64,000 nt of DNA from the NCBI RefSeq assembly GCF_002831585.1, contig NZ_CP025113.1:3921001-3985000 (forward strand), in the 5' to 3' direction. Under the pieces are notes generated by a model. That model saw nothing but the letters and a program-made list of their open reading frames with translations, searched no databases and was not told the DNA's origin. The position numbers were made by a program, and so were the translations under genes. This DNA is from Bradyrhizobium sp. SK17 (GTDB lineage Bacteria > Pseudomonadota > Alphaproteobacteria > Rhizobiales > Xanthobacteraceae). Below, piece after piece: positions 1-8,818 of this stretch. Positions within the stretch are counted from its first letter, which is position 1, and each line of letters begins with the position of its first letter.

Positions 1-509
1 ACGGCGTGTCGCTCACCGGCACGTTCAATCCGACCCACGCCTACTACGCCGCGGTCGTGGTGATGGCGCTGACGGTCGGCGCGGTGGTGTATCTGAAGAA
101 CTCGCCGTTCGGCCTTGCATTGCAGGCCGTGCGCGAGGATGCGGTGTCGGCGTCGATGGCCGGCGTCAACATCATCAAGATGCGGGTGATCGCCTGGCTC
201 GCCTCGGCATTGGTCGCGGGCCTCGCCGGCGGCATCTACGCCTGGTACGTCTCGGTGTTCTACCCCGACAACGTGTTCTCCGGCGAGTTCTCGATCTTCG
301 CCATCGTGTTCGCGCTGTTCGGTGGCGTCGCCACCATCACCGGACCGATCGTCGGCGTGCTGATCCTCTACGGCATCTACAATCTGATCGGTTTCACCAC
401 GCCGCAATATTTCCAGCTGATCTATGGCCTGTTGATCATGGGACTGGTGCTGTTCCTGCCCGCAGGGCTGGTGTCGCTGGCAACGCGCAGGGGGTGGCAT
501 GTCCCCTGA
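1..509 (+). CDS. Branched-chain amino acid-type ABC transporter permease (LivM family), 3' part
   Basis: Integral-membrane permease of a Liv-type (HAAT family) ABC importer. The gene begins before the window; the reading frame is open from base 3, and about 168 residues remain. Several hydrophobic helices are visible, with the LivM signature region SMAGVNIIKMRVIAWLASA near the start and the typical end FLPAGLVSLATRRG. It overlaps the following ATPase gene by 11 bases, so the two are translationally coupled. The substrate cannot be told from the permease. The adjacent amidase and DUF2848 genes hint at an amide or other nitrogen compound rather than leucine, but that is inference from context only. 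Confidence 0.9.
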   Translation, partial: GVSLTGTFNPTHAYYAAVVVMALTVGAVVYLKNSPFGLALQAVREDAVSASMAGVNIIKMRVIAWLASALVAGLAGGIYAWYVSVFYPDNVFSGEFSIFAIVFALFGGVATITGPIVGVLILYGIYNLIGFTTPQYFQLIYGLLIMGLVLFLPAGLVSLATRRGWHVP

Positions 510-1230
510 GAAGACCCCCATCCTCAAGGTCTCGAAGCTGGTCAAGCGCTTCGGCGGCTTCCACGCGCTCGACGGCCTGAGCTTCCACGTCGTTCCCGGC
601 GAGATCCTTGGGCTCGTCGGCCCGAACGGCTCCGGCAAGACCACGGCGATCAACGTGATCTCGGGCCTCTATGCGCCCGATGGCGGCGAGGTGGTGTTCG
701 ACGGCGCGTCCTCCGGCGGCATTGCCTCGCACCGGCTGGTTCACCGCGGCATCAACCGCACCTTCCAGGTGCCAAAGCCGTTTCTGTCGCTCACGGTGCG
801 CGAGAACATCCAGGTGGCGCTGGCCTATGGCGGCGCCACCGGCACGCCGCCCTCGATCGCCGAATTGCTCGAGGAGTACAGGCTGAAGGAGGTCGCCGAC
901 CGTCCGGCCGCCGATCTCAACAGCGCGCAGCAGAAGATGCTCGACCTCACCCGCGCGCTGGCGACGCGGCCGCGGCTGCTGCTGCTCGACGAGCTCGCGG
1001 CCGGCCTCAACCCTGCCGAGCTCGACTGGATCGCCGGCCGCATCAAGGCGCTGGCCGCGACCGGCATGGCTGTTATCGTGGTCGAGCATCTGATGGGATT
1101 CATCGAGCAGATCACCGACCGCGTCATCGTGCTCAATGCGGGCAAGGAGATTTTCGAGGGCACGCTTGCGACCGCGGTGCGCGAGCCGCAGGTGATCGAG
1201 GTGTTCCTGGGAGGCGAGCATGCCCACTGA
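499..1230 (+). CDS. ABC transporter ATP-binding protein, LivG type
   Basis: Cytoplasmic ATPase subunit of the Liv-type importer, 243 residues, normal length for LivG. The Walker A is GPNGSGKTT near residue 41, the Q-loop lies around NRTFQVPKPF, and the Walker B is LLLLDELAAGLNP. The usual LSGGQ signature is degenerate here (around DLNSAQQKMLDL), a common weakening in LivG-like subunits. The start ATG lies inside the end of the permease gene, and the stop overlaps the next ATPase gene by 11 bases, so permease, LivG and LivF form one tightly coupled operon. Confidence 0.93.
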   Translation: MSPEKTPILKVSKLVKRFGGFHALDGLSFHVVPGEILGLVGPNGSGKTTAINVISGLYAPDGGEVVFDGASSGGIASHRLVHRGINRTFQVPKPFLSLTVRENIQVALAYGGATGTPPSIAELLEEYRLKEVADRPAADLNSAQQKMLDLTRALATRPRLLLLDELAAGLNPAELDWIAGRIKALAATGMAVIVVEHLMGFIEQITDRVIVLNAGKEIFEGTLATAVREPQVIEVFLGGEHAH

Positions 1231-1939
1231 CACGGCTTCGCTTCTCGACGCCAAGGGCGTCGATGCCGGCTACGGCACCATGCAGGTGTTGTGGGGCGTC
1301 GATCTCGACGTCCGCTCCGGCGAGACCGTGCTGCTGCTCGGCGCCAACGGCGCCGGGAAGACCACCTTCCTGAAATCGCTGGTCGGCCTGATCGAGGCCC
1401 GCAGCGGCCAGATCAGGCTCGGCGGCGAAGACATCACCAGGATGCGTTCGTCGGACCGCATGAAGCGCGGCATGACCTACATGTCCGAGCTTGCGGTGTT
1501 TCCCGACCTGTCGATCGAGGAGAACATCCGCGTCGGCGCGCAGGCGCTGGGCCATGCCAATCCAGGCGCGCGGGTCGACGAACTGTACGGCCTGTTTCCG
1601 GTGCTGCGCGACAAGCGCCGCGATCCGGCCTCCAGCCTGTCCGGCGGCCAGCGCAAGATGCTCGGCATCGCCAAGGCGCTGTCGGCGGAGCCGAAGCTCT
1701 TGGTCATGGACGAGCCCTCGGCCGGGCTGTCGCCGCTGTTCGTCAAGGAAGTGCTGCGGGCGCTGTCGAGCCTGCAAGGCCGCGGGCTGGCGCTTCTGAT
1801 CGCCGAGCAGAATATCGGCTTCCTGGAGATCGCCACCCGTGTCTTCGTGCTGGAAGGCGGCCGCATCCGCTTCTCCGGCACCGTTGCGGAAATGAGCGGC
1901 AATGAGGAGCTGCACAAGGCCTATTTCGGATTGAAGTAA
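1220..1939 (+). CDS. ABC transporter ATP-binding protein, LivF type
   Basis: Second ATPase subunit of the importer, 239 residues. It has Walker A GANGAGKTT near residue 40, signature LSGGQRKMLGIAKAL near 140 and Walker B LLVMDEPSAGLSP. A ribosome-binding site GGGAGG sits just before the ATG. The gene overlaps livG by 11 bases and is the last transport gene of this operon. The amidase follows after about 108 bases in the same direction and may share its transcript. Confidence 0.93.
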   Translation: MPTDTASLLDAKGVDAGYGTMQVLWGVDLDVRSGETVLLLGANGAGKTTFLKSLVGLIEARSGQIRLGGEDITRMRSSDRMKRGMTYMSELAVFPDLSIEENIRVGAQALGHANPGARVDELYGLFPVLRDKRRDPASSLSGGQRKMLGIAKALSAEPKLLVMDEPSAGLSPLFVKEVLRALSSLQGRGLALLIAEQNIGFLEIATRVFVLEGGRIRFSGTVAEMSGNEELHKAYFGLK

Positions 1940-2047
1940 TCGCGACGCCGGGGACGGGCATCGACGATCTGGAAATCGGCCCCGGTTCGCGCAACAATCA
2001 AGTGGAAGCGGTGAGAGCCGCGACGTCCAAGCCTTGAAGTGAGAGCC

Positions 2048-3397
2048 ATGCCCAGCAATCCGACACTCGCCTCCCTTGCCGCCGATCTCGCCAGCGGCGC
2101 GACCTCCGCCCGCAAGCTCGTCGAGCAGTGCATCGCCCGGATCGCCGATCCCGCCGGCGAGGGCCAGCGCACCTTCATCCATGTCGACCGCGACGCGGCG
2201 CTGGAAGCCGCCGACGCGATGGACCGGCTGCGCAAGGCCAACGCCGCGCCGTCGCCGTTTGCCGGCATTCCCATCTCGATCAAGGACCTGTTCGACATCA
2301 AGGGGCAGGTGACCCGCGCCGGCTCCCGGGCGCTGGAGGATTCCGCGCCGGCGGATGCCGATGCGCCTGCCGTGGCACGGCTGAAGCGCGCCGGCTTCAT
2401 CGTGATCGGCCGCACCAACATGACCGAGTTCGCCTATTCCGGTATCGGCATCAACCCGCATTACGGCACGCCGAAGAGTGCCTGGAATCGGAGCGCGGGC
2501 CATGTGCCCGGCGGCTCGTCCTCGGGCGCCGCGGTGTCGATCGCCGACGGCATGGCGTTCGGCGCGCTCGGCACCGACACCGGCGGCTCCTGCCGGATTC
2601 CCGCGGCGTTCAACGGCATCGTCGGCTACAAGCCGACGCAGCGGCGGATTCCGCTCGATGGCGGCGTGCCGCTGTCGTTCAGCTTGGACAGCTACGGCCC
2701 GCTGGCCAATTCGGTGGCCTGCTGCGCCGTGCTCGACGCGGTGCTGGCCGACCAGCCGGTGACACCGCTTGCCCCGCGCCCCGTGAAGGGCATGCGGCTC
2801 GCGGTGCCGACCACGGTCGCGCTCGACGACCTCGATGATGCCGTCGCGAAGACCTTCGAGCGTGCGCTGGCGGCGCTGTCGCGCGCCGGTGCGCTGATCG
2901 AGCGGATCGAGGTGCCTGAGTTTCTTGATGTCGGCGTGATGAACGCCAAGGGCGGCTTCTCAGCGGCCGAGAGCTATGCCTGGCATCGCTTCCTGCTCGC
3001 CAGCAAGGGCGACATCTACGACCCGCGGGTCGCGGTGCGCATCCAGCGTGGCGAGGGATTCCTCGCCGCCGACTACATCGACCTGCTCAATGCCCGCCGC
3101 TCCTTCATCGCGCGCACCGAGGCGCGGATCGCGCCCTATGATGCGCTGGTGCTGCCGACCACGGCGAACCTGCCTCCGACCATTGCAGCTCTCGCCGACG
3201 ACAAGGCGTTCGCCACCGAGAACCTGCGCGCGCTGCGCAACCCTTCGCTGATCAACACGCTCGATGGCTGCGCCATCTCGCTGCCGGCGCATCGCGAGGG
3301 CGAGGCCCCGGTCGGCCTGATGCTCGCCGCCGCGGGCGGTTCGGATCGCCGTATCTTCGAGCTTGCGGCCGGAATGGAGACCGTCATCCGTGTTTGA
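2048..3397 (+). CDS. Amidase (amidase signature family)
   Basis: Amidase-signature enzyme of about 449 residues that hydrolyses a carboxamide with a Ser-cisSer-Lys triad. The catalytic lysine is in SIKDLFD near residue 78, and the glycine/serine-rich signature GGSSSG with the nucleophilic serine region GTDTGGS follows about 75-100 residues later. I chose the ATG at 2048; a GTG nine bases upstream is possible. It resembles AtzF/GatA-like amidases, but there are no gatB or gatC partners, so a tRNA amidotransferase role is unlikely. The position behind a Liv-type importer and before DUF2848 suggests catabolism of an imported amide (inference). Confidence 0.85.
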   Translation: MPSNPTLASLAADLASGATSARKLVEQCIARIADPAGEGQRTFIHVDRDAALEAADAMDRLRKANAAPSPFAGIPISIKDLFDIKGQVTRAGSRALEDSAPADADAPAVARLKRAGFIVIGRTNMTEFAYSGIGINPHYGTPKSAWNRSAGHVPGGSSSGAAVSIADGMAFGALGTDTGGSCRIPAAFNGIVGYKPTQRRIPLDGGVPLSFSLDSYGPLANSVACCAVLDAVLADQPVTPLAPRPVKGMRLAVPTTVALDDLDDAVAKTFERALAALSRAGALIERIEVPEFLDVGVMNAKGGFSAAESYAWHRFLLASKGDIYDPRVAVRIQRGEGFLAADYIDLLNARRSFIARTEARIAPYDALVLPTTANLPPTIAALADDKAFATENLRALRNPSLINTLDGCAISLPAHREGEAPVGLMLAAAGGSDRRIFELAAGMETVIRV

Positions 3398-4076
3398 TCT
3401 CACCTTCAATGTCGACGACAAGGGCGTCGCGACGCCGCTGACGCTGGAAATCCGGCAGGCCGTGATCGCCGGCTGGACCGGCCGCGATCCGGTGGCGCGC
3501 GACAAGCACATCGCCGAGCTCGAAGCACTCGGCATCGCCCGGCCCGCGACCACGCCGATCTATTACCGCTGCTCGGCGCGCCGGCTGACCTTCGCCGATA
3601 CCATCGAGGTCTGCGGCGAGGACTCCAGCGGCGAGGTCGAGTTCGTCCTGATCGGCTGGCAGGGCCGCATCTTCGTCGGCTGCGGCTCGGACCATACCGA
3701 CCGCAAGGTCGAGAGCTACAGCGTCACGGTGTCGAAGCAGATGTGCGACAAGCCGGTCGCGTCCGAGCTCTGGGAGCTCGAGGACGTCATCGGCCACTGG
3801 GACCGGCTGACCTTGCGCTCCTGGGCCACGATCGGCGGCGAACGCGTGCTCTACCAGGAGGGCACCCTCGACCACATGTTGCCGGTCAAGGACCTGATCG
3901 CGCGCGGCTTCGACGGCGGCGCGCTGCCCGATGGCTGCGCCATGTTCGGCGGCACCTTCGCCGCCAAGGGCGGCATCCGCCCCGCCAGCCGCTTCGAGTT
4001 CGAGCTGGAAGACCCGGTGCTGAAGCGCAAGATCAGCCACGGCTATGACGTGGTGACCTTGCCGGTGCGGGGCTGA
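3390..4076 (+). CDS. DUF2848 domain protein
   Basis: A protein of about 228 residues recognised as DUF2848 by its conserved segments VIAGWTGRD, EASSGEVE-like (EDSSGEVEFV), GSDHTDR, VSKQMCDKPVA and HWDRLTLRSW. The probable start is the GTG at 3390, which overlaps the amidase stop (3395-3397). The biochemical function is unknown; these proteins are distant relatives of fumarylacetoacetate-hydrolase-fold enzymes. The overlap with the amidase gene implies that the two act on the same compound. No signal peptide is seen, so it is probably cytoplasmic. Confidence 0.8.
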   Translation: MFDLTFNVDDKGVATPLTLEIRQAVIAGWTGRDPVARDKHIAELEALGIARPATTPIYYRCSARRLTFADTIEVCGEDSSGEVEFVLIGWQGRIFVGCGSDHTDRKVESYSVTVSKQMCDKPVASELWELEDVIGHWDRLTLRSWATIGGERVLYQEGTLDHMLPVKDLIARGFDGGALPDGCAMFGGTFAAKGGIRPASRFEFELEDPVLKRKISHGYDVVTLPVRG

Positions 4077-4125
4077 ATTCCTTCCGCGCGCGCGTTCATA
4101 GAGCCGACCGATACTCTCCCCACGC

Positions 4126-4244
4126 GTCGTCCCGGCGAAGGCCGGGACCCATAACCACAGGATGCTGTGGTCGGCACGCTGTGGCCCCAGCTTTCTCAAC
4201 AACTGATGACGGTGGCTATGGGTCCCGGCCTTCGCCGGGACGAC
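4126..4244. repeat. Palindromic intergenic repeat with 28-base arms
   Basis: Arms 4126-4153 and 4217-4244 are perfect reverse complements; the left arm begins GTCGTCCCGGCGAAGGCCGG. The element lies between the DUF2848 gene and the 2OG oxygenase gene. The same family recurs at 9711-9827 with nearly the same right half. It could fold into a long hairpin in RNA and may act as a terminator, but it is best read as a dispersed repeat of Bradyrhizobium-type genomes. Confidence 0.85.
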
Positions 4245-4327
4245 ACCGTGAATGTGGCGGCGATCTTGAAACATTCCACTCGGAAATCGGGTGGCGCGGG
4301 TCGTAATCACGGGCCAGATTCCGGCCC

Positions 4328-5071
4328 ATGACAGCAACAGCAAAGACCATCAGCCGCCCAGCCACCTGCATTCCCGCCCGCATCGACGGGCTCGATTGGG
4401 ACCAGATTGCAACCGACCTCGACGGGCAGGGCTCCGCCGTTCTCAGTGGCCTGCTGACGCCGGACGAGTGCGACACCATCGCCGCGCTCTATCCCGACGA
4501 CAGCCGGTTCCGCAGCCGGGTCGTGATGGGCCGCCACGGCTTTGGCCGCGGCGAATACAAATACTTCTCCTATCCGCTGCCGGATCTGATCGCGGAGCTG
4601 CGGCCGGCGCTGTATGCACGGCTGACGGCGACCGCCAACCGCTGGAACCAGACGATGGGGATCGAGATCAGCTATCCCTCGTCGCACGCGGCGTTCCTGA
4701 AGCGCTGTCATGACGCCGGGCAGACGCGGCCGACGCCGCTGCTGCTGCAATATGGCGAGGGCGACTACAACTGCCTGCACCAGGACCTCTACGGCGAGCA
4801 CGTGTTTCCGATCCAGGTCGCGATCCTGCTGTCGGAGCCGGGGCGCGATTTCAGCGGCGGCGAGTTCGTGCTGACCGAGCAGCGGCCCCGGATGCAGTCG
4901 CGGCCCGAGGTGGTGCCGCTGACCAGGGGCGATGCGGTGGCTTTTGCCGTGCATCATCGTCCGGTGCAGGGGACACGCGGGCCGTATCGTGTCAATCTGC
5001 GCCACGGCGTCAGCCGGATCAGGTCCGGCCATCGTCACACCGTCGGTGTGATCTTCCACGACGCGAAGTGA
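4328..5071 (+). CDS. 2OG-Fe(II) oxygenase family protein
   Basis: Predicted 2-oxoglutarate/Fe(II)-dependent dioxygenase, 247 residues, of the COG3826 type (prolyl-hydroxylase-like double-stranded beta-helix). The iron-binding HxD is His151/Asp153 in CLHQDLYGE. The distal histidine is probably His226 in RVNLRHGVSR, with a following Arg-rich stretch for 2-oxoglutarate. The C-terminal HTVGVIFHDAK is characteristic. The substrate is unknown. It lies just upstream of alkB with 13 bases between the genes, so the two oxygenases are probably co-transcribed. Confidence 0.85.
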   Translation: MTATAKTISRPATCIPARIDGLDWDQIATDLDGQGSAVLSGLLTPDECDTIAALYPDDSRFRSRVVMGRHGFGRGEYKYFSYPLPDLIAELRPALYARLTATANRWNQTMGIEISYPSSHAAFLKRCHDAGQTRPTPLLLQYGEGDYNCLHQDLYGEHVFPIQVAILLSEPGRDFSGGEFVLTEQRPRMQSRPEVVPLTRGDAVAFAVHHRPVQGTRGPYRVNLRHGVSRIRSGHRHTVGVIFHDAK

Positions 5072-5084
5072 GTGCGAGACAGGC

Positions 5085-5738
5085 GTGGCCGCTGATCTGT
5101 TCGAGACTGTTGGCGATGCACGGCCGCCGCGCGAGACGATCGCTGACGGCGCGGTGCTGCTGCGCGGCTTTGTCCGGCCGTTCGAGGTCGAGCTGATTCC
5201 CGCCTTGCGCGCGATCGTGAAGCAGGCGCCGTTCCGCCATCTGATCACGCCGGGCGGCCACCGGATGTCGGTGGCGATGACCAATTGCGGCAGCCTCGGC
5301 TGGGTCTCCGATCCCGGCGGCTATCGCTACGATCCGATCGATCCTGATACCGGACTGAACTGGCCAGCCATGCCTGACGTTCTGCGCAGGCTGGCTGCCG
5401 CTGCCGCTGATGAGGCCGGTTTCGCCGGCTTCGCCCCGGAGGCCTGCCTGATCAATCGCTATGTGCCGGGCGCAAAACTGTCGCTGCATCAGGACAAGGA
5501 CGAGCTCGATTACGGTGCGCCGATCGTCTCGATCTCGCTCGGGTTGCCGGCGACCTTCCTGTTCGGAGGGCTCAAACGCAGCGACACGCCGCGCCGTTAC
5601 CGGCTCGAACATGGCGACGTCGCCGTGTGGGGTGGGCCGTCACGGCTGTTTTATCACGGCGTCGCGCCGCTCGCCGAGGGCGAACACGGCGTGCTCGGCC
5701 GCCAGCGCATCAATCTGACCTTCCGCAAGGTGCGCTAG
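5085..5738 (+). CDS. alkB: DNA oxidative demethylase AlkB
   Basis: Repairs 1-methyladenine and 3-methylcytosine in DNA by oxidative demethylation using Fe(II) and 2-oxoglutarate. The 217-residue protein matches E. coli AlkB closely in its core: KLSLHQDKDE with iron ligands His135 and Asp137, the substrate-side block FGGLKRSD, the distal ligand His191 in SRLFYHG, and 2-oxoglutarate arginines Arg208 and Arg214 in RQRINLTFR. All five are offset by exactly four residues from E. coli numbering. The start is a GTG, 13 bases after the preceding oxygenase. No ada gene is adjacent. Confidence 0.95.
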   Translation: MAADLFETVGDARPPRETIADGAVLLRGFVRPFEVELIPALRAIVKQAPFRHLITPGGHRMSVAMTNCGSLGWVSDPGGYRYDPIDPDTGLNWPAMPDVLRRLAAAAADEAGFAGFAPEACLINRYVPGAKLSLHQDKDELDYGAPIVSISLGLPATFLFGGLKRSDTPRRYRLEHGDVAVWGGPSRLFYHGVAPLAEGEHGVLGRQRINLTFRKVR

Positions 5739-5954
5739 CTACTGCGCGGCGGCAGGTGGTGGCAATATTTCGGAATAATGGAAATATACTGTTGAGTTGC
5801 CCGGCGCGTCAAGCGCTTTTCCGAGGGCCGGCGGAACGCCTGCTGCTTTGCATGGGGTTGTTTTCGATATTTTTGGCCGCTCATACCTTTGCTTCGTCGC
5901 TCCAGTCAGGCTAAGGGCCTCCCGCCAATGGGAGAGCTGGTCTACACTTCAGGT

Positions 5955-7169
5955 ATGACTACCAAGGCCGACCACGCGGTCAATCGCACCGGCATCTATC
6001 TTGCCGTGTTGCAGCTTGTCTTCACGCTGGGCTGGACCACCTATCTGATCTATCTGCCCAAGCTGTGCGCGGATGTCGGCATCGCGCCTGCAACCGTCAT
6101 CCTGATCCTGATGATGGATCAAGCCATCTTCACCATCACCGACACCGCGATGGGCATGGCCGCCGACCGCGTGTCGCTGCTGGTCGGCCGTCTCGGCCGG
6201 TTCGTCGGCATCCTTGCCGCGATCTCCTGCGCCGCCTTCGTTGCGCTGCCTTACGTCGCCGGCAGCGGGCCGGGCGCAAGAGTCTGGCTGATTGCGCTGA
6301 TCGTGATCTGGGCCGTCACATCGTCGGCGTTGCGTGCGCCGCCGCTGACGCTGCTGGGGAAGTATCGCGCGCAACCGTCCGTTCCGTTCCTCGCCGCGCT
6401 CGCAATGCTGGGCTATGGCATCGCCGGTGCAGTGTCGCCCTATCTCGGCGTCGTGCTGCGTGACCATGACGCGCGGCTGCCGTTCGTATTGTCCGGCGCC
6501 GTGCTGCTGTTGACCGCGCTGGCGTTCTCGGGGATCGAGCGGCGCATCGCGACGGAGGCCAAGCCGGAGCGGCTTGCGGCGCCCGCCAGGCGGCTCGGGG
6601 CGGTGCCGATGTTCCTGATCGCGTCGATGGTGCTGCTCTCGCTCGGCTATCAGCTGCACTTCAACATCAACAGCGCGCCGTTCTATCTGCGCTTCGCCAA
6701 GCCGAACGATCTGCAATGGCTGATGCCGGTGTTCTGGATCGGCTTCAACATCGCGATGTTTCCGGCGAGCCTCGTCGTCAAGCATCGCGGCGGGCTGATC
6801 GTGATGGGCGCAGCCGGGTTGCTCGGTGCGTTCGCCATCGTCGCGGCGGAGATCGCCGGCAGCCTCAACGTGCTGATCGTGGCGCAGTTCATGGCGGGGG
6901 CGGCCTGGGGCTGCATGCTGATGAGCGCGGTGTCGGCCGCGCTTGCGATCGGCGAGACCGGTGCCGAAGGCAAGGTGACGGGCCTCGTGTTCTCGGCGCT
7001 CGCGCTCGCGACCTTTGCGCGGATGGCGGCGGTCGCCGGCGGCTTGCAGAAGCTGCCGGACTATGCGCCGCTGGTGCACTGGGCGCCAGTCGCCTGCTGG
7101 TCGGTCGCAGGCGCCGGCCTGCTGGTGATCGCCGCGTCGCGGCTGCAACGCGGCGCCAGGACCGTCTAG
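5955..7169 (+). CDS. MFS-like transporter
   Basis: Integral-membrane protein of about 404 residues with roughly 12 hydrophobic helices, the first at IYLAVLQLVFTLGWTTYLIY. The layout, with a central charged loop around residues 195-215, fits the major facilitator superfamily, perhaps the sugar-cation symporter/MelB branch. I placed the start at the ATG at 5955 (MTTKADHAVN); upstream in-frame starts exist at 5889 and 5928. The gene converges with the ThDP enzyme gene, and their stop codons overlap (7166-7169). The substrate is unknown; it may supply the adjacent aromatic pathway, but it is on the other strand. Confidence 0.75.
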   Translation: MTTKADHAVNRTGIYLAVLQLVFTLGWTTYLIYLPKLCADVGIAPATVILILMMDQAIFTITDTAMGMAADRVSLLVGRLGRFVGILAAISCAAFVALPYVAGSGPGARVWLIALIVIWAVTSSALRAPPLTLLGKYRAQPSVPFLAALAMLGYGIAGAVSPYLGVVLRDHDARLPFVLSGAVLLLTALAFSGIERRIATEAKPERLAAPARRLGAVPMFLIASMVLLSLGYQLHFNINSAPFYLRFAKPNDLQWLMPVFWIGFNIAMFPASLVVKHRGGLIVMGAAGLLGAFAIVAAEIAGSLNVLIVAQFMAGAAWGCMLMSAVSAALAIGETGAEGKVTGLVFSALALATFARMAAVAGGLQKLPDYAPLVHWAPVACWSVAGAGLLVIAASRLQRGARTV

Positions 7170-8794
7170 TTGTTTCGTGCCGGGTGGATGAACGCCCAGG
7201 GCGAGACTTCGGAATCGGTCGGCACTTCCACCGAGATCACATAGGGCCCGCCATCGGCCAGCGCCTTCTCCAGCACGGGACGGAACTGATCCGGTGAGGT
7301 GACGCGCGCAGCGCCGGCGCCGAACGATTCCGCAAGCTTGACGAAGTCCGGGTTGACCAGGTCGGAGGCGACGACGCGACCGTCGAAATGCTGGCGCTGG
7401 TCGCGGCGGACATTGCCATAGGCGTTGTTGTTGAACACCAGCGTCACCACGCCGATCTTGAATTGCACGGCGGTGGCGAGCTCCTGCACGCCGAACATGA
7501 AGCCGCCGTCGCCGGTGATCGCGACCACCGGCTTGTTCGGGTTGGCGACCTTGGCGCCGAGCGCGGTCGGGAAGCCCGAGCCGAGCGTACCCTGATAGCC
7601 TGAGGTGACGAAGGTGCGCGGCTGGTAGATCGGAAAGCCGTACCAGGAGGCGAAGCCGACCTGCGACAGCTCGTCGGTGACGATGGCGTTGGCCGGCAGC
7701 ACCTCGCGCAAGATCTTGAGGTAAGCCATCTGCGGCTGGACACGCTGGATCTCCTGCTCGGTGGCTGCGGTCGCCTCGCGGATCGCGGCGCGGCGGCCCG
7801 AGGTCTTGCTGTAGCCCACCTTGCGCACGGCGGCGACCAGATCGGCGGTGCCGGCCCTGGCGTCGGCGATCACAGCGGCATCGGCCGGCCAGCGCCGCAA
7901 CTCGACCGGATCGATGTCGATGCGCACGCATTTCAGGCCGGCCGGCTGATACGGCCAGCGCGACATCGTCGGCAATTCCATGCGGGTGCCGATGCCGATC
8001 ATCAGGTCGGTCTTCGGCCAGAGCTTATAGGCGGACGCCATCGTCAGGCCGAGCTCATGCGCGTTGGAGACGATGCCGCGGCCGCTGCGGAACGCGACGA
8101 CAGGCGCGTCGATCATCTCGGCCAGTTCGAGGATCTCTTCGCCGGCCTCGATCGCACCGCTGCCGACGAAGATCATCGGCGCCTTGCTGCCGGCGATCAG
8201 ATCGGCAGCCTGCCTGATGCGGTCGGGATCGGGCTGCGGCGCCGGCAACGGATCGAACGGCTTGACGGCTGTGACCTGGGTGCGCTGGGTGAACACGTCC
8301 CACGGCATCTCCAGCGACGCCGGGCCGCGCCGGCCCGACAGCATCTCCTGGAACGCGCGCGACACCAGCGCGGGCGCGTTGTCGGGGTATTCGATCCGGT
8401 CGGCCCATTTCACGAAGGTGCGCAGCGTCGCCAACTGGTCCGGCATCTCGTGCAGATGGCCGCGACCCTTGCCGAGGAATTGCGTCGGCACCTGGCCGGT
8501 CAGGCACAGCACCGGCTCGTTGCAGCCGAAGGCGGTGAGCAGCGCCGCCGAGGCGTTGAGCACGCCGGGGCCGGGCACCACGCTGAACACGCCGGGCCTG
8601 CCCGAGGAGCGGGCATAGCCGAACGCCATGTAGCCGCAAGCCTGCTCGTGGCGAGCGCCGATCACCTTGAGCTGCGCCTGGTGGAACGCATCGAACAGGC
8701 CGTAGATCTGGGCGCCGGGCAGGCCGAACACGGTGTCGACGCCGTGGGCGACGAGGCCGTTGACGATCGCTTCGCCGCCGGATGTAGAGGTCAT
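7166..8794 (-). CDS. Thiamine diphosphate-dependent enzyme, acetolactate synthase/decarboxylase-like
   Basis: About 542 residues with the full three-domain layout of ThDP decarboxylases: N-terminal PYR domain with the catalytic glutamate in ARHEQACGYMAFGYAR, central domain, and C-terminal PP domain with the ThDP motif GDGGFMFGVQEL closing at NNNAYGN. I preferred the ATG at 8794 over the GTG at 8806. It is the last gene of the minus-strand hpa operon, 24 bases after the FAH gene. Neither a substrate nor a role in homoprotocatechuate breakdown is obvious. A 2-keto-acid decarboxylase acting upstream of the ring-cleavage substrate is possible (inference). The lack of an ilvH-type regulatory subunit argues against biosynthetic acetolactate synthase. 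Confidence 0.85.
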   Translation of the reverse strand: MTSTSGGEAIVNGLVAHGVDTVFGLPGAQIYGLFDAFHQAQLKVIGARHEQACGYMAFGYARSSGRPGVFSVVPGPGVLNASAALLTAFGCNEPVLCLTGQVPTQFLGKGRGHLHEMPDQLATLRTFVKWADRIEYPDNAPALVSRAFQEMLSGRRGPASLEMPWDVFTQRTQVTAVKPFDPLPAPQPDPDRIRQAADLIAGSKAPMIFVGSGAIEAGEEILELAEMIDAPVVAFRSGRGIVSNAHELGLTMASAYKLWPKTDLMIGIGTRMELPTMSRWPYQPAGLKCVRIDIDPVELRRWPADAAVIADARAGTADLVAAVRKVGYSKTSGRRAAIREATAATEQEIQRVQPQMAYLKILREVLPANAIVTDELSQVGFASWYGFPIYQPRTFVTSGYQGTLGSGFPTALGAKVANPNKPVVAITGDGGFMFGVQELATAVQFKIGVVTLVFNNNAYGNVRRDQRQHFDGRVVASDLVNPDFVKLAESFGAGAARVTSPDQFRPVLEKALADGGPYVISVEVPTDSEVSPWAFIHPARNN

Positions 8795-8818
8795 GGCACT
8801 GTCCACTTGCTTGCGAGG

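Noticed and set aside
5949..7931. 660-residue open frame antisense to the MFS gene and overlapping the ThDP gene
   Set aside because: It covers two real genes on two strands; the composition is that of a shadow frame.
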